A stretch of DNA of 64,000 bases from positions 182,431-246,430 of the forward strand of contig VYZI01000129.1 in NCBI GenBank assembly GCA_013397695.1, in the 5' to 3' direction. The translations under genes were made by a program, and so were the position numbers. Source of the stretch: Centropus unirufus (Eukaryota; Chordata; Aves; Cuculiformes; Centropidae). The notes beneath the pieces were generated by a model that had not been told where the DNA came from, did not search any database, and was given only the letters and a program-made list of their open reading frames with translations. Below, piece after piece: positions 23,466 through 33,036 of this stretch (position 1 is the stretch's first letter; each line of letters starts with the position of its first letter).

Positions 23466-26400
23466 TTTGTATATATTTTTCAAAACATTTTCTGTAGTCT
23501 TACAACAGTGATCAGATTGAGTTTAATCTCATATTTCAAAATATTTTAAAAATTAATGCTTTTAGTGAACCAATACAAGTATTCGTATATTTCAAGATCT
23601 AGATATATAAGAGCTCTTTATTCAGTGATCCTTGTAAACAGAAAAATATATTTTTTCTACAGAAAAAGCTTTTAAAAATACTTTTTAGTTTTACATTGAA
23701 AAGGAAAGGCAGCTGATAAAACTCAAGGAAGTAAAAAGGAGTGAACCAGATTGGATAAATTACAATAAATTTTTAACCTGGCTATGCAGATAGGTACTAG
23801 TTTAATTGCAGAAATACTTTCACTTTATAAATGTAAATCTGTATTATTCAGATTAAAAGAGCTTTATTTTAAAATTAGTTTTAAAATGATCCAGAGTGAT
23901 AAATATTAACAAAAACATGATGCAAGAATAGCATGACGCAAGAGGTGGGTTTCTAGAATTTCAATTGTGCAACTGAACACATCAAGATATTAACACTGTT
24001 TTTAAGAATTAAATTGTACTTTTTTTTGTTCCTTGACCTTCTTCTATTTAGTCCCTACTGTCTGTCTTTGTCCTTGATTTTAGCTCCTAGCAATGTCTAG
24101 TAAAATTTAAACTGAAAATAAATTTCCCTGTCACTAAATATTTTTTTCTACTAAGCCTCAAATATAACTGCTTTATTCTAACAAAAATACATGTAAGTCA
24201 ATGGGTGTAACATATGCTGTTTCCTGAAATAGCCTACTGTGCCTTATGCAAAAATGCTGCAGAAAGTATTGATTTTTCATTAGAGGAATAACAAACCAAA
24301 GTACTGAAAGTGTAATATGCTACGATGGTCACATACTTTACTCCTTGGGCAGAGAAATGGTTGTACAAATATGAAGCCCAAAAAGACATTAAAAACAAGC
24401 CCTAAAACTATTTATTGTATTGATGCTTGTCAAATTGTCAGGAATGTTCTTTGACTACTAATAGATTATCATTGTAATGTGGTAGTGAAACTAATGAATA
24501 AGGATACAGGTAAATAAAAAAGCAAGGACTGGGTCATTTTTGTCATATTTTTTGTTTTCAATGAAAAGTTTTGTTCTCCTCACATGTAAAAAAAATATAA
24601 ATGCCGTAATTGAAGTTCAATTCCTTAGACTAACATTAATTAATTATCTGAAATTAATTATCTTTCATATTGATCTATAGGATAATCTTTAGAAATTCAT
24701 TCCTATTTTTTAATATTACATGATTTTTGTTTTACTGAAGTAAACTAAACAAGAATTCACTACGTTGAAAGACAATGGTGAACCATTGTGATGTCTTTAT
24801 TTTCTTGATATTTCCTCTTCAATAAATATATTCAATTAAGCTGAAACTAATTTTTTTTATACTAAAATTTCTTGGTCAGCTATTTCCCATTAGAACATCA
24901 TTTCTGCATTTTTTTTCCTGATAAATTGGACCAATATGTTGTTCCCAGCTGCACTGTTCATTGCATAAATATTGTCGTTGTTTCAGGGTTTCCATATGAA
25001 TTGAGATTATATGGACCTATTTTTATCCTGTTGCCTCTTTACCTTGCTTCTAACATTGTTCAATAGGTCAGTAAATGTTAGTATGGCTATGAAGTTAAGT
25101 ATTTATTTAATCATACTGAAACAAAAGCACTACTGAAAGCAATATCATGTAAATTTTTAAATAAGACTTTGGAGTGAATTCCTTACTCACAAAACTCCTA
25201 AGAGGTTTTCTATGCATTTTGAGTAAGAGTAGATAAATAGATTTGCAGATGTAGAGGATCTGTTGTTCATCCGTCTTGATAAAAGTTTTTAATAATACTT
25301 ACCTCTATAATTAAGGCTTCTGTTTTGTACATAGTTCAAGTAACTTCTTTCATAAAAAATTGCTATGAAGACATAATTAGCCGTAGAACACAGTTCTTTG
25401 AGGGTAGTCTGGTAGAAACTACAATGGTAAAAATATGTGAGGTGTTTTTACCTTTATTTTGCTTTACTTCTCTCTTCGGTCATTTGCTTTTTTTACACTT
25501 TGTGAAAGAGTTAGACCTATAAAAGATGTGACTTGTGTTTTAGACCATGAGTACAGTTACTGCCTCAGTGTCTTAATTTAAAATTAACCTTCTTAAGCTG
25601 AGTAGGTAATTAGCTCCCAAATCACACTAACTGCACTGGTTTTCTTTCAAAATTAGAAAAAAGATAAATACAATATTTTGCCCTTTTGCATGGAGATATT
25701 GAGGAGAAAAGTAGTTAAACACCTTTTTTGCCATCCATGAATTGAAGCATGCCTTTTTTCTCTGATACATCTCTCTCATACTGTGATTAATAACATTTCT
25801 TTATCTCCTTTCAGACTTTTCTCTGTTCCTCTTCAAATTACATTTAGCCTTTCCCAAAAGAAAGTTTTTGCCTTATGTTTTTAACAGAACAATACCCTTT
25901 TCCTAGTTTCCTACAAATGAGCATAACATTACCAAAATGGCACCTCTTTAAACTGGTTTTCCCAACTGGCCTTCACTGTTAGGTGCTACGTTGTTCATTT
26001 AGTCAGAAGCACTCATTCTTGTCAAGAGTCAAATCATAGGAAAAGTAGTTAGGATAGACGTTCATATATAACCTCATCCATGAGTATTGTTGGAGTACAA
26101 TATTATATTAGCGAGATAGAATAATAGAAAACAATTGACCAATCCACCTCATTTGGAGTTGCAAATATTCTCCTACATTCTCTTACTAGTAACAGTCAAT
26201 ATACTAATACCAGTTCTGAGGAACAGCGTTGGCTTTCCTATTAGCAAACCCTAATATCTCCAAGTTACAACATACTTCTACTGTAATTTTGTTACTATGG
26301 TGATGAGGGATAGCAGCAAATTCATGAAAGATATTTTAAATGTTCAGTGATGCTAAAGAGATGTGAATAATATGTCCTAAAAGATAGATTAAATTAATTT

Positions 26401-27316
26401 TACCTTATCGGAACACCTATTTCCAATGAACAGAGTGATAAAAAGGAAATAATATTTTGACCCTTTTTCTTCTAGTGGTATTTTCTTGCATAGTGTTTGT
26501 TGCTGCAGCTATTCTGGTATGTAATAAAGACAGAGTGTGATATTTGGATTTGCTGGTAGATGCTTTTCCACATACTCCCAGTTGCTCTATATATCAGGTC
26601 TGTCTTGGTAATGAAATTATTGAGGCTCACAAGCTTATCTATTAATTGGTTTGGAATGAGATATTTTTAAGTGGCAGTTTACAATGCTGAGTTGAAACTA
26701 TTCTGTTTACTATTTCAAAACTATAGACTTTTTAAAAAGTATAATTAATTCATTTACAAACGCCTGCTTTTAATTTAGTTGATTCTAGTGACTAACAAGA
26801 TGTGGAATCAATACATACTACTACTTCAGAATACATTTATTATGAAGTTAATGTTATTGATACTGCAAGTTATTGCAAGATGTGTCTGATGTAACCTGTT
26901 AATATGTCAGGAAGGTGTTTTAAATCAGAGTGCCAAAGTACAAGATATGTAAAAAGCATATTTCCTACATAATTTTCCAGAAGTAGATAGAAATAAATTC
27001 TTATTTGCTGTAACTCTGCTGTATCTTTGTTGTTAACAATTGTAAAGAGTTCATTGTCTGAAATACTTAGGCAGCTCATAACTGTTGAGGTATGGAGGCA
27101 GATTAGTAAACCCATGCCTAGGGGCTACATTGATTGGATAGATCATTGGAAAACTACTGGGCATGGCATGAGAAATTGTTGAGCTTAAAATAAAAAAACT
27201 AAACCTAAGCCAGAGGCTGACAGAAGCTACAGATGGCACCATGACTGATGACTGCATTCCATAGACAGTTAGGAGAGAATTTCGTAAAACACAAAAACCT
27301 TTGCAAATAATTGAAT
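23466..27316. other. Intronic DNA upstream of the first EYS exon, no gene recognised
   Basis: About 3.9 kb of AT-rich intron with no repeat I recognise. A repeat-free stretch this close to an exon could hold conserved non-coding elements, but the sequence alone does not show any. Confidence 0.5.
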
Positions 27317-27340
27317 GGGGGGTGGGAGAGGGGAGCAGGG
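27317..27340 (+). other. Canonical G-quadruplex motif upstream of the first EYS exon
   Basis: Four G-runs (6, 3, 4 and 3 G) are separated by loops of 1, 3 and 4 bases, satisfying the usual G3+N1-7 rule. The motif is on the transcribed-sense strand about 480 bases before the acceptor at 27816, in otherwise AT-rich intron, so both DNA and pre-mRNA could fold. Folding is inferred from the motif only. Confidence 0.7.
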
Positions 27341-27816
27341 ATGGAACCAGGAATTTTTCAGGAATTATTTTCTTGCAAGGTCAACAGAGCCTCTTCCTTA
27401 ATAATAACTATTGTGAAGGAAATGTTCACAACTCTTCTGAGTTATCTGGGACTATGGTCCTATTTACTGTGCTCCCTTTGTTACAGGTAAGCTTACTCAC
27501 TTTTGCATATTTTTACCGTGTCTCTTCACCAAAATAAACAAAACATACAATGATGTTTTAAGTTCTTTGCTTTTTAAATGGTGGTAGTTTATGGGTGTCC
27601 CAGTCAGTAAATGGTAGTTCACAGTGTAGACAATTTTAAAAAACCACAGTAAATAAAGGCCTCTTAGTAACTCCTAAAATTAAATAATAATAACTAACAA
27701 AGAACTAAACAGAAATAATATGGAAAAACAGCACAGTGATAAAATAATGTGCATGGCTAGTATATCAAAAGACATCATTGATTCAAACACTCCCAATTTT
27801 TTATGCTTTCTTCCAG

Positions 27817-28010
27817 GTCCCTTCTGTGAGGAGCCTGATGATCCTTGTGCAGCTCAGCCATGCCAGAATGGTGGCATATGCCAATATAATCAGTCTGGAT
27901 ATGTTTGTGATTGTCCTGCTGGATTTCTTGGTCACAATTGTGAAATTGATATTAATGAATGTTCTTCAAGACCATGTCAGAACAGAGGTACATGTATCAA
28001 TTTGCCAAAT
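27817..28010 (+). CDS. EYS: EYS exon (internal), EGF-like domains: end of one, one complete, half of next
   Basis: Internal coding exon of a secreted EGF-repeat protein. The acceptor is a pyrimidine-rich tract ending ttccag; the donor is AAT|gtaagt. Translation starts in phase 1 (the first two bases complete a split codon, probably Gly) and ends in phase 0. It encodes the last Cys of an upstream EGF (PFC), a complete EGF with six cysteines (from CAAQPC to GHNC), then the first half of a second (DINEC, CSSRPC, CQNRGTC). The open frame continues upstream into the intron to an ATG at 27720, but that part has no EGF character, so the exon is cut at the acceptor. EYS is an extracellular matrix protein around photoreceptors, and human mutations cause retinitis pigmentosa. 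The EYS call comes from the whole four-exon set; other EGF-repeat proteins such as the Crumbs family are less likely. The exon cannot be numbered from this window. Confidence 0.85.
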
Positions 28011-28053
28011 GTAAGTATAAACTTCAGAGATCCGTATTAGAAGCCCAAAAAAC

Positions 28054-28742
28054 TCAGAATCACAGAATTGTAGAATTGTTTAGGTTGGAAGGGACCTCCT
28101 AAGGTCGTCTAGTTCCAGATCTCTTGCTGTGGTCAGGAACATCTTCCACTAGGTCAGGCTGTTCAAAACTATCCAGCTTGACCTCAGACACTGCCAATGG
28201 TAGGGCATACACAACTTCTCTGGGCAACCTCTTCTGCCATTACATCATCCCCATCATAAAAAATTTCTCATTATGATGAATTTAAATATAGCCTCTTTCA
28301 TTTAAAAAACTTTGCCCCTTATCCTGTCAATTCAAGGCCTTGTTTTTTCCATCTCTTGTAGCCCCGCTCAGTATATTGAAAAGCCATAGTGAAGCCTTCC
28401 CAGAGACTGCTCCCAGCTGAACAATCTCAATTCTCTTGGCCTTTCTCTATAAACTTTTCCATAGCACTAGTAGGTCCATGTCTTTCTTGTGCTGGCTTCC
28501 CAAGCTGGACACAGTACTCCAGGTGGGGCTTCACAGAGACAGAGTAAACAGGAAGAATCACCTCCCCTGACCTGCTGGCCATGCTTCTTTTAATAAAATA
28601 GAGGATACAGTTGGCTTTCTAGGCCACCAGCACATGTCTGACTTGTGACAAATTTTTCATGCACCAATATCACTAAGTCCTCCTCTACAGGGCTGCTTTT
28701 AATACATTCACCATGCAGTCTGCACTGATACAAACTGGGTGC
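28054..28742 (-). repeat. CR1 LINE, antisense, left arm of a copy split by another CR1
   Basis: Begins 44 bases after the donor of the first EYS exon with the inverted CR1 tail (CAGAATCACAGAATTGTAG, TTAGGTTGGAAGGGACC). It runs through ATCCTGTCAATTCAAGG and CTTTCTCTATAAACTTTTCC to CTGGACACAGTACTCCAGG, stopping near a GGGCTGCTTTTAATACATTC segment. Its continuation reappears at about 30918. Boundaries at the insertion are good to roughly 15 bases. Confidence 0.9.
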
Positions 28743-30917
28743 AAAATCGATATCCCAGACTCAAGTTCCTCTACACTACGAATCAATAATTTTTGATTAT
28801 TGATGAAGTAAGGTGACGTTACAGCCAAACAACTGCCAATGGTCTACTAGAGGGTAGACTTTGGTCTGTTCATGTCACTGGTTGATAAATTCCCTGGGGA
28901 AGAAGTCCTGAAGTGAAAAGGGGTCCAGGAAGGCTGGACATTCCTCAAGAAGGAAATCTTAAAGACACAGAAGTGGGCTCTCCCCATGTGCAGCAAGATG
29001 AATTGGCAAGAAAGTTGTCCAGCCAGACTGAACAGGGAAATCTTACTGAGACTCTAACAACAAGAGAGTTTACAACTTTAGAAAGGAAAGGAAGGCAACT
29101 CAAAAAGATTACAAATATCTTGTTAGGTCATCCAGGGAGAAAATCAGAAAGGCAAAACTCCAGTGCCAAAACAATCTGGCCACTGTTGTAAGAGACAACA
29201 AAAATATTTTGAAAATACATCAACAACAAAAACAAAACCAAGGAGAATTTCCATCATTTATTGGATACAGGGGGGAACATTGCCAACAAGAATGAGCAAA
29301 AGGCTGATGTACTTAATGCCTTCTTCAGTCTTTAACAGTCAGACCAGTTTTCCCCAGGGTATTCAGCCCCCCTGAGTTGGAAGACTTGGATGAAGATCAC
29401 GATAAACCCCCATCATCCAAGAGGAAGCAGTCAACAACCTGGTATGGCAGCTAGACACTCTCAAGTTCATGGGCTTGGACTGGATCCACCCAAAAGTACT
29501 GAGGGAGGGGTATAGGAAATTGGCAAGCCACCCTCTGTTATTTATCAGTAATCCTGTTAACCTGAGAGGTTCCAGATGTCTGGAGGCTTGCCAGTGTGAC
29601 ACCCATTTACAGGAAGTGCCAGAAAGAGGATCCAGAACTACAGACCTGTCAGCATGACCTTGGAACCAGGAAAGATTATGGAGCAGTTCATCTTGAGTGT
29701 GCTCACCAGTCCAAGCCAGCATTGGTTCATGAAGTGCAGGTCCTGCTTGATCAACCTAATCTCCTTCTATGATCAGGTGACCCACAAGTGTGTGGATGTT
29801 GCCTACGTGGACTACAGTAAAACTGTTGATGCTGTCTACCACAGCATACTCCTAGAGAAGCCAGAAGCTCATGGTTTAGATAGGTGTACACTAGCTAGCT
29901 GGCTGAGCCCAGAGAGTTATGGTGGACAGAGTTAATCCCAGGTGGCAGGTGGTCTCTAGTGATTTTCTCCAGGGTTCAGTGTTAGTGAAGTCTTGTTTAA
30001 TATCTTCATCGATGATATGTGTGTGGGGACTGAGTGCTCCCTCAGTAAGTTTGCAGATGACACCAAGTTGGACAGGAATGTTGATCTGTTTGAGGGTAGG
30101 AAGGCTCTGCAGAGCAACCTGGATAGGCAGGATTGATAGGCTGAGGTCAATTGTATGAGATTCAACAAGGCCAAATGCCAGATCCTTCACTTCACCCACA
30201 ATCCCATGCAATAATACAGGTTTGGGAAGAGTGTCTGGAAATCTGCCAAGTGGAAAATTATCTGGGGTTGCTAGACAACAGCCAGCTGAATGTGAGTCAG
30301 CATTGTGCTCAGGTGGCCAAGAAGACCAAGAGCATCCTAGGCTGTAACAGAAATGGTATGACCAGCAAAAGTAGGGAAGTGATTCTACCCCTGTACTCAG
30401 CACTGGTCACCACCTCAAATACTGTGTTCAGCTTTGGGACCCTTGGTGCAAGAAGGACATTGAGTAGCTGGAGCGTGAGCAGAGAAGGACAAATAAGCTG
30501 GTGAAGGGCACAGAGAACAATTCTTGTGAGGAATGGTTGAAAAAACTGGGGTTGTTTAGCCTGGAGAAGAGGAGGCTGAGAGGAAACCTTACTGCTCTCT
30601 ACAACCACCTTTCAGGAGGTTGCAGGAAGGTTGGTGTTACATCAAGTAACAAGTATTAACATGAGAGGAAAACACTGCAGTTACCTCAGGGTTGGTTTAG
30701 ATTGAGTTTTAGAAAAGCATTCTTTAGTGAAAGAGTGGTCAAGCATTGGAAGAAGGTTCCCAGGCAAGTGGTGGAGTTGCCATCCCTAGAGGTGCTAAAA
30801 AAGCATGTAGACAAGCAACTGTAGGACAAGATTCAGTAAACATGGTGGTGCTGGTCTGACAGTTAGACATCATGATCTTAGATGTCTTTTCCAAACAAAA
30901 TTATTTGGTGATTTCTT
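28743..30917 (+). repeat. CR1 LINE, sense, inserted into an older antisense CR1
   Basis: About 2.2 kb of CR1 beginning near the end of the endonuclease region (AGAGGGTAGACTTTGGTCTG), followed by the linker, the RT region and the 3' end (ATGATCTTAGATGTCTTTTCC). RT motifs survive in broken frames: YVDYSK near 29800, and FADD followed by TK at 30050-30067. Many frameshifts and stops make it non-functional. The 170-codon antisense open frame at 29891-30403 and others here are shadows of the LINE. CR1 proteins normally copy LINE RNA into DNA; this copy is a relic. Confidence 0.9.
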
Positions 30918-31520
30918 GATAATTGCTCTGACCCAGGTGCAGAACTTTCTATTTCTACTTGTTGAACTTCAAGAGATTCATACGGGTCCATTGCTCAAGC
31001 CTGTAATGACCCCTCTGGATGATATCCTTTCCCTTTAGTGAATCAACTCCACCACTCAGCTTGGTATCATCAACAAACTAGCTAAAGGTTCACTTAATCC
31101 TGCTGTTAATGTTATTAAAAATATTGAACAACACTTGTCCCAGTACAGGCTCCTGAGAAAAACCACTTGTTGTTAATGATCTCTATTTCAACATTGAGTT
31201 TTTGATTTGTACTCTGGATACAGCCATCCAGAAAATTACTCATATATTGAATAACCTATCCATCAAATCCATATCTCTCCAATTTGGCAGCAATGATTTT
31301 GCATGGGCCAATGTCAAAAGCCTTAAAAAAGTCAAGTCAATAGAATGAATTCCTCTTCCCTTATCCATCAACATGCTCGCCCCAACATAAAAAGCCATCA
31401 GATTAGGCAGGCATGATTTTCCTTTTAAGCAGCCATGCTGATTTTTTTCTAATCACCTCCCTGACATCCATATGCCTTGACATAACTTCCAGAAGAATCT
31501 GTTCCATCAAGGTGCCAAAA
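30918..31520 (-). repeat. CR1 LINE, antisense, right arm of the split copy
   Basis: Starts at CTGACCCAGGTGCAGAAC and continues through TCAGCTTGGTATCATCAAC, CTCTCCAATTTGGCAGC and CATCAACATGCTCGCCCC to CTTCCAGAAGAATCTG. In the CR1 order this follows directly from the left arm at 28054-28742, which shows that the sense CR1 between them was inserted later. Confidence 0.88.
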
Positions 31521-32908
31521 AATTTGATTCTACCATAACTTTTCAAATTATATTCACATTGCTTAATGAAGAAATACTGCATTGTCTGAATGTGTTACAT
31601 TTCTAATTTTTCTATGGTTAAAAAGCCCAAATTCTATATTTTCAGTTCAGTTCAGTTCAGTTCAGTTGCTTGGAGGTTACTTAAGAAACTACCAATGTTT
31701 CTTTTTTTTCTTTCTAATAAATTCTGGTATAAAATAAGGTGCTACTTTTCCCATAGTATGTGTTTATAAATCCATTTTTATCTTTTTTTTAATAAAAACA
31801 AGTGATGCAGAATCAAAAAGATTTTATAGTAGTCCTACCTGGTAGTATTTCAAACTGCATTGTCAATGTTCGTTCATTAGTGTGACTATGGCAAATAGTG
31901 GTGATTCTAAAGAACCAAAATAGTGAAAGAAGAGTGCAAAAGTTCAGTTATCATATACATAATCATTCAGAGTCAGAGCAAAAAGAGATATTTAAATTAC
32001 CAAATTTGTAGATGTCTAATCTATGCAATCTTTCTAAATATTTTATCTAGTATATAAATTAGCATATACTATATTTTATGATCATTTCTAAAGACAAACA
32101 GATGTAGTAGTCTGTTTCACACATTTTCATCTCTACAAATGTTAAAGTTCTCTGATCATGCCTTTTAGACTGAGCCTGTAGGGACACCTGAATACTCCCA
32201 ATTTCACTGGAGTAATAAACCCCTATATATTTTTCTTTTAATTTCTGGCATCAAAAGGTCTATAAAGAGAGTTACTTTATATGGAAAAAGTAAGGTTGAT
32301 AGTGTTAGCTTTAATAAATATTTTTATTTGTAAAATAACTTATTGTTTCTTCTATTGTTATTATTCTTATTGTGTAAATTGCAGATTGAGTTACTGACAG
32401 ATGTCTTTCACTGTCATAAAATGTATTGTCTGTGTGCTTCATAGGGGGAAAAAGATACTAGGGGGAAAAGGCTTCAGGGGAAAAAAGGATGCAAAACATT
32501 TCTTTCTCACTCTGGTTAGAAAGTACTCTGGTATCTGGGCTGCCTTGTGGGCTGTTACTATTACATTAAGAAAAATTCAGAAGCGAGGAAGAACCATAAA
32601 TTTATTATAAAACTCCCTCCTAATTGAGTTATGAAATCAGAAAGCCAGTTAAATTTAGGGCTATTATACTCCCAGCTAGCAAACCCAACTCCAGTGTAAT
32701 GTGTGCTGAAAGGCCTATTCCTCTTTCTGCACATTATGTTTGTACCCTGTTTGGACCTAGGAATGGCCTTTGTTTTGTCTTCTTAAACTCCTTAATACGA
32801 TCAGACTCTGTTCTAGCTAGGGTCTTTATAGTAATGGAAGTGAACACTGATTTCCATAATTTCTTGGTTACAACAAATAATTATTTCAAATTTTCTTCTC
32901 TTCTACAG
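31521..32908. other. Intronic DNA before the second EYS exon
   Basis: AT-rich intron with one microsatellite (31641-31667). From about 32400 to 32900 an open frame runs into the exon at 32909, but its codons before the acceptor show no EGF features. Confidence 0.5.
31641..31667. repeat. Pentanucleotide microsatellite (TTCAG)5
   Basis: Five perfect TTCAG units plus two bases. Uninterrupted, so a likely length-variable marker. Confidence 0.95.
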
Positions 32909-33036
32909 GATGTGGCATGTACCTGCCTGCCCATATTCACTGGCAAGTTCTGTGAGAGAATACTGAATCCATGTGAATTGTTGCCTTGCTTAAATAACGC
33001 AACTTGTGTGGCTGAACAACAGAACTATAATTGTCG
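32909..33036 (+). CDS. EYS: EYS exon (internal), second half of one EGF-like domain and first half of the next
   Basis: Internal coding exon of 128 bases. The acceptor is a strong tract (ttttcttctcttctacag) and the donor is TCG|gtaagg. It enters in phase 0, matching the previous exon's end, and leaves in phase 2. The first residues (DVACTC to GKFC) supply cysteines 4-6 of the EGF begun in the previous exon. The remainder (NPCELLPC, CLNNATC, NYNC) gives cysteines 1-4 of the next EGF. So both introns cut inside EGF domains, not between them. The sequon NAT sits between cysteines 2 and 3 of the second domain. Upstream in-frame codons from 32624 are intronic and show no domain features. Length is not a multiple of three, so skipping this exon alone would shift the frame. 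Confidence 0.85.

Noticed and set aside
27720..27816. ATG at 27720 in frame with the first EYS exon, as a possible gene start
   Set aside because: The codons before 27817 have no EGF or signal-peptide character, and a good acceptor sits exactly where EGF similarity begins.
29891..30403. 170-codon minus-strand open frame, the longest in the window
   Set aside because: It lies opposite the RT region of a sense CR1 and is a shadow of that repeat.
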